From positions 1 through 64,000 of the forward strand of contig UCIT01000044.1 of assembly GCA_900472625.1 (NCBI GenBank): a DNA stretch of 64,000 bases, read 5' to 3'. This stretch comes from Hyphomicrobiales bacterium (lineage in GTDB: Bacteria; Pseudomonadota; Alphaproteobacteria; Rhizobiales; Rhizobiaceae). Below are positions 9,395-17,958 of the stretch, one piece after another; positions within the stretch are counted from its first letter, which is position 1; the number at the start of each line of letters is the position of its first letter. The notes under the pieces are model-generated. The model had not been told where the DNA came from and did no database searches. It worked only from the letters and a program-made list of their open reading frames with translations. The translations under genes and the position numbers were made by a program.

Positions 9395-10021
9395 TCAATC
9401 CGTCACGAATGTCACATCCGCGCGGCGGCGGTTGCCGAGGATCAGGCGGCCGTTCGGGAGGTCGTTCTCGCAGACCTTCTTGCCCGCTTCCTCTTCGCTG
9501 AGCTTGTATCCGCGCCAGCGCGCCCACAGCCGCTCCTCGAGCACCTCGATCGGCGGCGCTAGCATGATCGAATAGTCGAACACGCCTTCGAGCTCGGCCC
9601 ACTTGCCGAGGCTGAACAGCAGATAGTTGCCCTCGACGATGATGAAGCGATGCTCCGGAGAAATGGGCCGGGCAGACGCGATCGCCAGTTCACGCGAACG
9701 GTCGAAGACCGGGACAAGGACCTCCTGATCGGCCGGGCGGACGGCGCGGATGATATCGAGGAAGCCGCGCACGTCGAAGGTCTCGGGTATCCCCTTGCGC
9801 GCGAGCTGACCGCGCTCGATCAGGATGGCGTTGTCGATGTGGAAGCCGTCCATCGGCAGAACCGCGGCCGTTTCGCCCAAGGCGCGGAGCGCGTCGGCGA
9901 TGTGGTCGGCCATGGTGGATTTGCCGGCGCCGGGCGGACCGGCGATGGCGATCAGAAAGCGCTTCGTGTCGCCGGCGCGGGCAACAACCTCGCCGGCGAT
10001 ATCCTCGATCGTCATCGTCAT
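9395..10021 (-). CDS. frcK: FrcK-like nucleoside/sugar kinase of the fructose operon
   Basis: A 208-residue P-loop kinase related to uridine kinase and pantothenate kinase. Walker A is GPPGAGKST at about residues 28-36. PMDGFHIDN and the RGFLDIIRAV region follow, and VEGNYLL is the Walker B strand. In Sinorhizobium meliloti the homologous gene is the last of the frcBCAK fructose operon; its exact substrate has not been settled to my knowledge. The start overlaps the frcA stop by 4 bases, so translation is coupled. The symbol is assigned from operon position and family. Confidence 0.85.
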   Translation of the reverse strand: MTMTIEDIAGEVVARAGDTKRFLIAIAGPPGAGKSTMADHIADALRALGETAAVLPMDGFHIDNAILIERGQLARKGIPETFDVRGFLDIIRAVRPADQEVLVPVFDRSRELAIASARPISPEHRFIIVEGNYLLFSLGKWAELEGVFDYSIMLAPPIEVLEERLWARWRGYKLSEEEAGKKVCENDLPNGRLILGNRRRADVTFVTD

Positions 10022-10800
10022 GCGGCAACCGGCTCCGTGGGAACTGCCTTGGCGCCGGTCATGAAGGCGACGGCGTCCGACATTGTGTATTCCTTCGGAT
10101 TGATGACCGTCAAGCGGCGGCCGAGCCGGTGGATATGGATGCGGTCGGCGACTTCGAAGACGTGCGGCATGTTGTGAGAAATGAGCACGATCGGGATGCC
10201 GCGCGAGCGGACGTCGAGGATCAATTCCAGCACCTTGCGGCTTTCCTTGACGCCGAGCGCCGCCGTCGGCTCGTCGAGGATGATGACCTTGGAGCCGAAG
10301 GCCGCGGCGCGCGCCACGGCAACACCCTGGCGCTGGCCACCGGAAAGCGTTTCCACCGCCTGGTTGATGTTCTGGATGGTCATCAGGCCGAGTTCGGACA
10401 GCTTGGTGCGCGCCCGGTTTTCCATGGCCGGGCGGTCGAGCATGCGGAAGACGCTACCGAGCACGCCTGGTTTGCGGATCTCGCGACCGAGGAACATGTT
10501 GTCGGCGATCGACAAGGCCGGCGACAGAGCGAGGTTCTGGTAGACGGTCTCGATGCCGGCGTCCCGCGCCTCCATTGGAGACTTGAACTGGACCTGCTTG
10601 CCTTCCAGCCTGATCTCGCCGTCATCGGGGATGATGGCACCCGATATCGCCTTGATCAGCGACGATTTGCCGGCGCCGTTATCGCCGATGACCGCGAGGA
10701 TTTCGCCGGGGTAGAGGTCGAAATCGGCGTTGTCGAGGGCGGTGACGCGGCCATAGCGTTTGACCAGACCACGTGCGTAGAGAATGGGTTCGCCTGTCAT
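10018..10800 (-). CDS. frcA: fructose ABC transporter ATP-binding protein
   Basis: A 260-residue CUT2-type sugar ABC ATPase with a single nucleotide-binding domain. Walker A is GDNGAGKSS (about 38-46), the signature is LSGGQRQG, and Walker B is VIILDEPTAAL with the switch histidine in VLISHN. Most ribose-type transporters (RbsA) have two fused ATPase domains. The single-domain form is what the frc system uses. The ATG at 10800 follows the frcC stop by two bases; longer N-terminal extensions of the frame have no homology. Confidence 0.92.
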   Translation of the reverse strand: MTGEPILYARGLVKRYGRVTALDNADFDLYPGEILAVIGDNGAGKSSLIKAISGAIIPDDGEIRLEGKQVQFKSPMEARDAGIETVYQNLALSPALSIADNMFLGREIRKPGVLGSVFRMLDRPAMENRARTKLSELGLMTIQNINQAVETLSGGQRQGVAVARAAAFGSKVIILDEPTAALGVKESRKVLELILDVRSRGIPIVLISHNMPHVFEVADRIHIHRLGRRLTVINPKEYTMSDAVAFMTGAKAVPTEPVAA

Positions 10801-10802
10801 GA

Positions 10803-11867
10803 TTACACCGATACCTTTCTGATCCACTGGTCGATCGCGACTGCGGCGATGATGAGAACGCCGGTCAAAAGCACCTTCCACTGCGGATCGGCGCCAAGCA
10901 TGTTGAGACCCATCGACACGACGCCGACGATCATCGCGCCGAACAGAGTCCCGAGAATGGAACCGCGGCCGCCGAAGAGCGAGATGCCGCCGATGACAGT
11001 CGCGGTGATGGCCTGAAGATTGTAGTCGGTGACGGCCGACGACGGGGAGATCGAGCCGTTGCGGCCGATCGACACCCAGGCAGCGAAGGCGGCGATGACG
11101 CCGGAGATCGCGTAGACCGTCAACAGAACTTTCTTGGTCTGGATGCCGGACAGTTTCGCCGCTTCAGCATCGTCGCCGACGGCATAGACGTGCCGCCCCC
11201 AGGCGGTGTGATTGAGGACGTACCAGAGCAGTATGACGAGCAGCACCATGGCGATGACGCCGAGCGTCAGGACGGCGCTGCCGGCGCGGAAGCTGATGGC
11301 GAAGAAGTGCAACAACGGCGCCTGCGCATCGACATCGGTGTCGCGGATCGTCTCGTTGGCGGAATAGATGAAGTTCGTCGCCATGACGATATTCCAGGTG
11401 CCGAGCGTCACGATAAAGGGCGGCAATCGCATGTAGGCGACGAGGAAACCGTTGAGCAGGCCGCAGAGGCCGCCGGCCAGCATGCCTGCGAGCACCGCGA
11501 TCGGCGTCGGGATGCCGTAGGTGATGGCACAGTTGCCCATGATGACGGCCGAGATGACCATGATGACGCCGATCGACAGATCGATGCCGGCGGTCAGGAT
11601 GACGAGCGTCTGCGCGGCGCCGAGAATGCCGACGATGGCGATCTGCTGCAAGATCAGCGTCAGCGTGTAGGACGAGAAGAAGCGTCCGCCGATCGCCAGG
11701 CCGAAAATCGCGATCGACAGCACCAGCACGATCAGCGGCACGGCGGCCGGCGTCGAGTGCAGGAAGTGCTGGGCGCGCTTCAAGAGTGAGACATCCTGGG
11801 TGTCGAAGGAGGCGACGCTCTTGTCGCTGCCGTCGAGAACCCGTTCGAATTCCTGTGCTCCGGTCAT
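10803..11867 (-). CDS. frcC: fructose ABC transporter permease
   Basis: A 354-residue permease of the RbsC/CUT2 family (BPD_transp_2 fold) with eight to ten membrane helices between about 45 and 350. The conserved AAQTLVILTAGIDLSIGVIM segment and the late VIGGISLFGGRGSILGTLFGA segment are intact. It pairs with FrcA to move fructose across the inner membrane. An AGGAGG site directly precedes the ATG at 11867. A GC hairpin lies between frcB and this gene. Confidence 0.93.
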   Translation of the reverse strand: MTGAQEFERVLDGSDKSVASFDTQDVSLLKRAQHFLHSTPAAVPLIVLVLSIAIFGLAIGGRFFSSYTLTLILQQIAIVGILGAAQTLVILTAGIDLSIGVIMVISAVIMGNCAITYGIPTPIAVLAGMLAGGLCGLLNGFLVAYMRLPPFIVTLGTWNIVMATNFIYSANETIRDTDVDAQAPLLHFFAISFRAGSAVLTLGVIAMVLLVILLWYVLNHTAWGRHVYAVGDDAEAAKLSGIQTKKVLLTVYAISGVIAAFAAWVSIGRNGSISPSSAVTDYNLQAITATVIGGISLFGGRGSILGTLFGAMIVGVVSMGLNMLGADPQWKVLLTGVLIIAAVAIDQWIRKVSV

Positions 11868-11975
11868 TGTTCCTCCTCCGCTTTCGCGCCGAACCGCGCG
11901 CGGAAAGCCAGCGCCCATGGTGCTCCGGTCTTCACATGCCGGTTTCTGGGGCAGCAGCTAATGGTCGTTGGGAAC

Positions 11976-12001
11976 GCGGCCGGGGAGCGAGCCCCGGCCG
12001 C
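11976..12001 (-). promoter_or_regulatory. GC-rich hairpin between frcB and frcC
   Basis: A perfect 10 bp GC stem (arms GCGGCCGGGG at 11976-11985 and its complement at 11992-12001) with a 6-base loop lies 34 bases past the frcB stop. There is no U-tract. Hairpins at this place in binding-protein operons are known to stabilise the upstream message and lower downstream expression, giving excess binding protein. That role here is inferred. Confidence 0.6.
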
Positions 12002-12035
12002 TGGTTGCGCTCATGAGAGAGCTGCTATGCGAGGC

Positions 12036-13061
12036 TTAGCCCCAGCACTTGGCAGTGCCTTCCTTGACGTCGATCGACTTGACGCCGGAGACCGGCTTGT
12101 CGGTGACGAGCGAGACGCCGGTGTCGAAGAAGGACTTGCCTTCCGTTGGCTTCGGCTTTTCGCCGCCATCGGCGAACTTCTTGATCGCCTCGACGCCGAG
12201 TGCCGCCATCATCAGCGGATACTGCTGCGAGGTAGCACCGATGACGCCGTCGGCAACCGACTTGACGCCGGGGCAACCGCCGTCAACCGAGACGATCAGC
12301 ACGTTCTTTTCCATGCCGACGGCCTTCAGCGCCTGATAGGCACCGACGGCGGCAGGTTCGTTGATCGTGTGGATGACGTTGATGCCGGGATCCTTCTGCA
12401 GAAGGTTTTCCATGGCCTTGCGGCCACCTTCCTCGTTGCCGTTGGTCACGTCGTGGCCAACGATGCGGGCATCATCCTCGTCGCCGATCTTGTTCGGGTC
12501 CTTGGGGTCGATGCCGAAGCCCATCATGAAGCCCTGGTCGCGCAGGACGTCGACGGAGGGCTGCGACGGGGTGAGATCGAGGAAGCCGACCTTGGCGTCC
12601 TTGGCCTTGTCGCCCATGGTTTCCTTGGCCCACTGGCCGATCAGCTTGCCGGCGAGCAGGTTGTCGGTGGCGAAGGTTGCGTCGGCGGCATCGGCCGGTT
12701 CCAGCGGGGTGTCGAGCGCGATGACCAGCAGGCCGGCATCGCGGGCCTTCTTGACGGCGGGAACGATGCCCTTGGTATCGGAAGCGGCGATCAGGATGCC
12801 CTTGGCGCCATCGGCGATGCAGCTTTCGATCGCGGCAACCTGGCTTTCCGAGTCACCGTCGATCTTGCCGGCATAGGACTTCAGCGTGACGCCGAGTTCC
12901 TTGGCCTTGGCGGTCGCGCCTTCCTTCATCTTGACGAAGAAGGGGTTGGTATCCGTCTTGGTGATGAGGCAGGCGGACACATCCGCAGCCTTTGCGGGCG
13001 CCGAAAAGGCGACGCCGAGAGCCAGCGCGGCAGCTGCCGCCGAAATCACTGATGTCTTCAT
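12036..13061 (-). CDS. frcB: fructose ABC transporter periplasmic binding protein
   Basis: A 341-residue type I periplasmic sugar-binding protein. An N-terminal signal peptide (about 1-24, ending APAKA) is followed by the substrate-binding fold that opens with VSACLITKTDTNPFF. The late VSVDGGCPGVKSVADG segment resembles the D-G ligand loop of ribose and fructose binding proteins. The ATG at 13061 has GAGGAG before it. It is the first gene of frcBCAK on the minus strand and is preceded by a plausible promoter. Confidence 0.93.
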   Translation of the reverse strand: MKTSVISAAAAALALGVAFSAPAKAADVSACLITKTDTNPFFVKMKEGATAKAKELGVTLKSYAGKIDGDSESQVAAIESCIADGAKGILIAASDTKGIVPAVKKARDAGLLVIALDTPLEPADAADATFATDNLLAGKLIGQWAKETMGDKAKDAKVGFLDLTPSQPSVDVLRDQGFMMGFGIDPKDPNKIGDEDDARIVGHDVTNGNEEGGRKAMENLLQKDPGINVIHTINEPAAVGAYQALKAVGMEKNVLIVSVDGGCPGVKSVADGVIGATSQQYPLMMAALGVEAIKKFADGGEKPKPTEGKSFFDTGVSLVTDKPVSGVKSIDVKEGTAKCWG

Positions 13062-13182
13062 GTACTCCTCCCAGAGTGTAGCCGGCGCGCCCCATGGCTT
13101 TGCCGGAATTGACGGGCACGAACGCCGCCTTCGAATACCGCCGATGGCTTCCTCCAAGCCGTTTCGTGCCGTTTACGATGCT

Positions 13183-13212
13183 AATTAAGAGGGAAAGAAT
13201 TTCGCTTGTCAA
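13183..13212 (-). promoter_or_regulatory. putative frcB promoter
   Basis: Reading the minus strand, TTGACA (13212-13207) is followed after 18 bases by TTAATT (13188-13183), about 120 bases before the frcB start, in an unusually AT-rich patch. It fits a sigma-70-type promoter. It is inferred from sequence only. Confidence 0.45.
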
Positions 13213-13227
13213 TAAATAAATCCAATT

Positions 13228-13240
13228 GAATTATTAATTC
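13228..13240. promoter_or_regulatory. candidate FrcR operator palindrome
   Basis: GAATTATTAATTC is a perfect 6-1-6 inverted repeat in the 235 base gap between the divergent frcB and frcR genes, just upstream of the putative frcB -35. ROK regulators bind AT-rich palindromes near their own promoters, so it is a reasonable candidate site. There is no comparative evidence within the window. Confidence 0.35.
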
Positions 13241-13296
13241 CTTGTGGCATGCTCACGGAAAATAGCGCATAGGCCGATCACAGGGAGGAGTGGCCA

Positions 13297-14544
13297 ATGT
13301 CGTCCATGAGAGGTCCGGTTCACATGCCGGCCCAGCAGCCGAGCGGCAGTCCGGCCGGCGGCGCAAACCAGGTCCGGGTGCGCGCCTATAACGAGAGATT
13401 GGTGCTGTCGCTGGTGCGTCTTCACGGCGCCCAGTCGAAGGCCGATATCGCGCGCCGCACAGGCCTTTCGGCACAGACGGTGTCGGTGATCATGCGGGTT
13501 CTGGAGAAGGAAGGGCTGCTGTCGCGCGGCGAGCCGATCCGCGGTCGCGTCGGTCAGCCATCGGTACCGATGCGCCTCAATCCCGATGCGGTCTACTCGT
13601 TCGGCGTGAAGATGGGACGGCGCAGCGCCGATCTGGTGCTGATGGATTTCGTCGGCAAGATCCGGATGCAATTGCACGTAACCTACGCCTATCCGCTGCC
13701 CGACGTCTTCCTCGATTTCATCGTTACCGGGATCCGGGAGCTTGAGAGCAGGCTCGCGCCGAAGGAACGAGAGCGGATCGCCGGTCTTGGGATCGCCGCG
13801 CCTTTCGAATTGTGGAACTGGGAGGAAGAGGTCGGTTCGCCGAAGGGCGCGATGGACGTGTGGCGGGATTTCGACCTGCATGCGGAAGTCGCTGCCAGCG
13901 TCCCCTACCCCGTCTACCTGCAAAACGACGCCACCAGCGCCTGCGGCGCGGAGCTGGTGTTCGGCATCGGCCCGCAGCACCCGGATTTCGTCTATTTCTT
14001 CATCGGCTCGTTCATCGGCGGGGGTATCGTCCTCAATTCGGCGATCTTTTCCGGGCGCACCGGCACCGCCGGGGCCATCGGCCCGCTGCCGGTGCGTGGC
14101 AAGAACGGCGAGACGCTGCAGTTGCTGGAGGTTGCCTCGATCTTCGTGCTCGAAAACATGCTGCGCGAGCGCGGCATCGATCCGGAACCGCTGTGGTATT
14201 CCGCCGACGACTGGATCGATTTCGGCGAACCGCTGGAACTGTGGATCCAGGACGCCGCCAAAGCGCTGGCGCAGGGTATCGTGGCGGCGGCCTCGATAAT
14301 CGACTTCAGCGCCGCCGTCATCGATGGCGGCTTTCCCGCCTGGGTGCGCGAGCGGCTGGTGCAGGCGACCATTTACGAGGCCGACAGGCTCGACCTGCAG
14401 GGCGTCGTCATGCCCGATATCATCGAAGGCGCCGTGGGCGCCCATGCACGTGCCATCGGCGGCGCCAGCCTGCCAATCTTCGCGCGCTATCTCACGGACC
14501 AGAACGTGCTTTTCAAGGAGGTCGAAAATGCTGAAGGGACTTAA
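13297..14544 (+). CDS. frcR: ROK-family transcriptional regulator of fructose uptake
   Basis: A 415-residue ROK-family repressor. A winged helix-turn-helix lies at about 45-100 (KADIARRTGLSAQTVSVIMRVLEKEG), followed by the sugar-kinase-like domain (about 105-400) with GGGIVLNSAIFSG. The usual CxCGxxGC zinc site is not seen, so this copy is degenerate there. It is divergent from frcBCAK and is expected to control it with fructose or a derivative as effector. The first ATG follows AGGGAGGAG. Its 3' end overlaps the next gene by 17 bases. Confidence 0.85.
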   Translation: MSSMRGPVHMPAQQPSGSPAGGANQVRVRAYNERLVLSLVRLHGAQSKADIARRTGLSAQTVSVIMRVLEKEGLLSRGEPIRGRVGQPSVPMRLNPDAVYSFGVKMGRRSADLVLMDFVGKIRMQLHVTYAYPLPDVFLDFIVTGIRELESRLAPKERERIAGLGIAAPFELWNWEEEVGSPKGAMDVWRDFDLHAEVAASVPYPVYLQNDATSACGAELVFGIGPQHPDFVYFFIGSFIGGGIVLNSAIFSGRTGTAGAIGPLPVRGKNGETLQLLEVASIFVLENMLRERGIDPEPLWYSADDWIDFGEPLELWIQDAAKALAQGIVAAASIIDFSAAVIDGGFPAWVRERLVQATIYEADRLDLQGVVMPDIIEGAVGAHARAIGGASLPIFARYLTDQNVLFKEVENAEGT

Positions 14545-15004
14545 CCCGCTGCTGAGCCCGGAGCTGCTGTCGACGCTGCGTGCCATGGGCCACGGCGACG
14601 AGATCGCCATCGTCGACGGCAACTATCCGGGGCTGGAGGACGCGCGGCGGCTGATCCGGCTGGATGGTCACGGCATCATACCGGCTCTCGACGCGGTGCT
14701 GAGCGTGCTGCCGATCGACGAGTTCGTGCCCGAGGCGATCTTCCGCGCGACCGTGAAGGGCGAACGCGACAAGCTCGACCCAGTGCACGAGGAGATGATC
14801 GACTGCTGCGCGCATTACGAGCCGCACCGACAGGTCGTGCCGTTGGTCGGGCCGGATTTCTACGCACGCGTGAAAGCCGCGCACGCGTTGATCCAGACCA
14901 GCGAGCCGCGGCTTTACGGCAACATCATCCTGCGCAAGGGCGTGATCCACCCAGGCAAAGCCGGCGACACGCGCAAAGCCCAGGTCGACCCGTTTCTGTA
15001 CTAA
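14528..15004 (+). CDS. RbsD/FucU-family sugar mutarotase
   Basis: A 158-residue member of the RbsD/FucU family, which interconverts pyranose, furanose or anomeric forms of free sugars. The N-terminal MLKGLNPLLSPELLSTL and GHGDEIAIVDGNYP segments match the family, and the histidine of GHGDE is the likely catalytic residue. CAAGGAGG lies just before the ATG, inside the end of frcR, and the overlap implies coupled expression. Because the locus handles fructose, the substrate may be a fructose form. That is inference; L-fucose or ribose remain possible. Confidence 0.85.
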   Translation: MLKGLNPLLSPELLSTLRAMGHGDEIAIVDGNYPGLEDARRLIRLDGHGIIPALDAVLSVLPIDEFVPEAIFRATVKGERDKLDPVHEEMIDCCAHYEPHRQVVPLVGPDFYARVKAAHALIQTSEPRLYGNIILRKGVIHPGKAGDTRKAQVDPFLY

Positions 15005-15014
15005 AAGAGAGCGA

Positions 15015-16052
15015 TCAGATCTCGCCTGCCAGAGGGCCCCAAACGTCGGTCAACGCGAAACCGCCTGGGTGCGGATCGAACGGATCGAGCGCCACCTGCG
15101 ACAGGCCAAAGGTGAAGCCGCGACCGGTGATCGTCGGGATTACCGCCGGGCGGCCAGCGACGGTAGTCTCGGCAAGCAGACCGACCTCGAACTCCGAATC
15201 GATGATCGAGCGCGACTTGAAGAAATCGCCGACCTTTGCCTTCCCGCGCGCGTGCAGCGTCGCGAGATTGGCGGAATTGCCGGTGCCGCAGGGCGAGCGA
15301 TCGGCGCGGCCGGGCCACATGGTGGTGCAGGTGCGTACCGTGCCATCGGCTTCCAGATCGCGGAACATCACATAGGCGACGCCTGAAATGGCAGGAATCT
15401 CCGGGTGGACCACATTCATGCTGCGGTTGATCTGCTCCTTCAGCACCATGCCGGCCTGGACCAGCGCCGCTGCATTGGCCTTCTCGATCTTCAGGCCAAT
15501 CTGACCGACATCGACCAGACCATAGAAGATGCCGCCATAGCAGATATCGACCTTGATCTTGCCCCACTGCGCCGTGTCGATCTCGACATCCAGCTCATGC
15601 ACGAAGGACGGCACCATGGTGAGCTTGACCTTTTCGCAGCGACCGTCGCGGCAGGTGGCCGTCGCCTTGACAAGGCCGGCGGCCGTTTCCAGCGTCACGA
15701 TGGTTTCCGGCTCCTGCATCTCGACGATGCCGGATTCGAGCAGCGCCGTGGTGACGCAGATCGAGTTCGAGCCGGAGCTGGCATGCGCCTGATCCGGCTG
15801 CAGAATGATGAAGGCGGCATCGGCATCGGGATGCTTCGGCGGCAGCAGCAGGTTGACGGAGCCGATCGGCGCGCCGCGGGGCTCGAGGCAGAGGAAGCGA
15901 CGAAGCTCCTGGCCTTTCGGATCCGTGTTCAGCCAATGGAGCTGTTCTGCCACGGTATTGCCGGGGATCTTCGGCACGCCGCCGATCGCGACCTTCCCGA
16001 TTTCACCTTCGGCATGGACATCCAGCAGCTGGATCGTGCGCTTCCATCTCAT
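15015..16052 (-). CDS. proline racemase family enzyme (hydroxyproline epimerase/dehydratase type)
   Basis: A 345-residue proline-racemase-fold protein. The second catalytic site is standard (DRSPCGTG, Cys255). At the first site the usual MCGHG is SSGSN, so Ser93 stands where Cys is normally found. Family members with a Ser-Cys pair have been linked to 4-hydroxyproline epimerase and/or trans-3-hydroxyproline dehydratase activity rather than proline racemisation. The adjacent FAD amino-acid dehydrogenase supports hydroxyproline breakdown. The ATG at 16052 has GGAGAAG upstream and is preferred to the TTG at 16064. Confidence 0.85.
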   Translation of the reverse strand: MRWKRTIQLLDVHAEGEIGKVAIGGVPKIPGNTVAEQLHWLNTDPKGQELRRFLCLEPRGAPIGSVNLLLPPKHPDADAAFIILQPDQAHASSGSNSICVTTALLESGIVEMQEPETIVTLETAAGLVKATATCRDGRCEKVKLTMVPSFVHELDVEIDTAQWGKIKVDICYGGIFYGLVDVGQIGLKIEKANAAALVQAGMVLKEQINRSMNVVHPEIPAISGVAYVMFRDLEADGTVRTCTTMWPGRADRSPCGTGNSANLATLHARGKAKVGDFFKSRSIIDSEFEVGLLAETTVAGRPAVIPTITGRGFTFGLSQVALDPFDPHPGGFALTDVWGPLAGEI

Positions 16053-16109
16053 TGGCTTCTCCAATCACACTTGCCGGAGGGCGCGAAGGCGCATCCGGAC
16101 ACTGTCTTC

Positions 16110-17411
16110 CTAATAGCGATCGATGCGGAACGGCGCCAGATCGACGGCGGGCTTGCGTCCCGTCACCATGTCGGCAACCAGCTGCGCGGTGGTGGCGCAA
16201 TAGGTCAGGCCGAGATGGCCGTGACCGGTCGCATACCAGACGCCAGGCATCTTCGAGGATGGCGAGATGATCGGGATGGTGTCGGGCAAGGCCGGGCGGT
16301 GACCCATCCATTCGCTCGATGCCTCGACCTTCAGGCCCGGCACGGCGCGCTGGGCATGGCGCACGAGAACGCGGGCACGGCGGAAATCTGGCGCGGCGTC
16401 GAGCCCCGCCAGCTCGACATTGCCGCCGACGCGGATGCCGCCCGCCGTCGGCGTGATCATGAAGGCGCGGTGTGGCCAGATCACCGAATAGCGCATCGAG
16501 ACGCCGGGCTGCATGATCTGCGTGTGATAGCCGCGTTCGGTCTCCAGCGGGATCGGCTCGCCGAGCTTTTCGGCGAGAAAACGGGTGTGGACGCCGGCGG
16601 CAAGTACAACGGAATCAACAGTCAGACGCTCGCCGCTCTCAAGCAGGACGACCGACGTGCCGTCGCCGCTCTTTTCAATATTGCGCACCGCGCCGGAGAC
16701 GAAGGTGGCGCCGAGACCGCGCGCGGCATCCGCAAGCCTGACGACCAACTGATAGGGATCGCGGATCGTCTTGTTGTCGGGCAGCAGCACCGCCTTGGCG
16801 ATCGACGGCGACAGGGCCGGCTCCAGCGCCCGGATGTCGCTGCCGCCGAGCACGTCGAAATCGAAAGCGTAGCGGCGCATGAAATCCATATGGCCGCGGT
16901 CGGCGGCGAACTCCGCCTCGGTCTCGTAGATCGCCAGACAGCCTTCGTCGGTCATCAGCTCGGAGGCGTCGATCGTGGCCAGCATGGCGCGGAAATCGGT
17001 CAGCGCGGGATTGGAGAGGCTCATGCCCGCATCTTCGATTTCACGCAGCCGCGAGGGGCGGCCGGCAGCGATGAAGCGGAGGAACCACGGCGCCATCTTC
17101 AAAGCGTAGGCGGGGCGCAGCCAGACGGGGCCTTCAGGATCGAGCAGCCAGCGCGGGATTTTGCGCCACGTGCTGGGACCAGAGCCGGCGGCGAAATCGA
17201 GCGCGATGCTCGCCATGTTGCCATAGGAGGTGCCGCGCCCGGGTTCGCCCTTGTCGATCAGCGTCACCTGCAGGCCGCGTCGCTGCAGCTCCAGCGCAAT
17301 TGCTGCCCCGATGACACCCGCGCCGACAACGGCGACCGTCTTCGTCTTCTCGCTCTTCTCAACCATCATGCCACCGCCCATCATGGTGGCGAAGAGGCCA
17401 CCGGCTACCAT
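16110..17411 (-). CDS. FAD-dependent D-amino acid dehydrogenase (DadA-like)
   Basis: A 433-residue DAO-family oxidoreductase. The Rossmann motif VVGAGVIGAAIALELQRRG begins near residue 28. Further family segments are YGNMASI, VLAAGVHTRFLAEKLGEPIPL and a C-terminal YATGHGHLGLTYCATTAQLV. It likely oxidises a D-amino acid, here plausibly the cis-4-hydroxy-D-proline produced by an epimerase, to an imino acid and passes electrons to the membrane. It lies 57 bases upstream of the racemase-family gene on the same strand. The start is uncertain, because internal ATGs 9 to 15 codons in are also possible. Confidence 0.85.
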   Translation of the reverse strand: MVAGGLFATMMGGGMMVEKSEKTKTVAVVGAGVIGAAIALELQRRGLQVTLIDKGEPGRGTSYGNMASIALDFAAGSGPSTWRKIPRWLLDPEGPVWLRPAYALKMAPWFLRFIAAGRPSRLREIEDAGMSLSNPALTDFRAMLATIDASELMTDEGCLAIYETEAEFAADRGHMDFMRRYAFDFDVLGGSDIRALEPALSPSIAKAVLLPDNKTIRDPYQLVVRLADAARGLGATFVSGAVRNIEKSGDGTSVVLLESGERLTVDSVVLAAGVHTRFLAEKLGEPIPLETERGYHTQIMQPGVSMRYSVIWPHRAFMITPTAGGIRVGGNVELAGLDAAPDFRRARVLVRHAQRAVPGLKVEASSEWMGHRPALPDTIPIISPSSKMPGVWYATGHGHLGLTYCATTAQLVADMVTGRKPAVDLAPFRIDRY

Positions 17412-17553
17412 TGTGATATATCAGATTGTCGAACGGTTCCATCGGAATTTTGATCCGCCGCAACGCGTTTCAGCGTCGGATGCGGAGTGGTGAAACTTTC
17501 CTGATGCCAGCGACGTTTATCGCAACGAAGTTTGCAACAAAGGACCATCCGCC

Positions 17554-17937
17554 ATGAAGGCTTTGCCCGGCGTCCTGCTGTCGATCCTCCTGCTCTCACC
17601 GTCCCTGGCGGCGGCGGGCGCGCTTGCCGAGGACGAGATACGCCGCGATATCATCGGCCGGACCATCTACCTCGCCACGCCGCTCGGCGGCGAGCTGCCG
17701 CTCAACTATCATACCTCGGGCATGGTCGATGGCAGCGGCCAGGCAATCGGCCTCGGCAAGTTCTTCAAGCCCGAAGACGAGGGAAAATGGTGGATCGATG
17801 CCAACCGGCTCTGCCAGAAATTCCACACCTGGTACGACGGCGCGCCGATGTGTTTCGAACTCGAGACCGCCGGCCCGGGCAAGGTGAAATGGACGCGCGA
17901 CAACGGCCAGACAGGCGTGGCGAGAATCGGCAACTGA
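17554..17937 (+). CDS. small exported protein of unknown function
   Basis: A 127-residue protein with a clear signal peptide (about 1-22, MKALPGVLLSILLLSPSLAA). The mature part has IIGRTIYLATPLGGELPLNY, WWIDANRLCQKF and a second cysteine at MCFELE, which could form a disulfide in the periplasm. The layout resembles small rhizobial exported proteins of unknown function; I cannot name the family. A start upstream of the ATG is unlikely because the signal peptide begins there. Confidence 0.7.
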   Translation: MKALPGVLLSILLLSPSLAAAGALAEDEIRRDIIGRTIYLATPLGGELPLNYHTSGMVDGSGQAIGLGKFFKPEDEGKWWIDANRLCQKFHTWYDGAPMCFELETAGPGKVKWTRDNGQTGVARIGN

Positions 17938-17958
17938 CATTTTAAAGGGGTCCAGAAT

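Noticed and set aside
9395..17411. One large fructose and hydroxyproline operon
   Set aside because: The racemase-family gene and its dehydrogenase are on the opposite strand from frcR and separated from frcBCAK by it; they form an independent unit.
15405..17453. A very long open frame (682 codons) on the plus strand opposite the racemase-family and FAD dehydrogenase genes
   Set aside because: It is the antisense shadow of two well-supported genes; its translation is low-complexity and has no recognisable domain. GC-rich genomes often give such frames.
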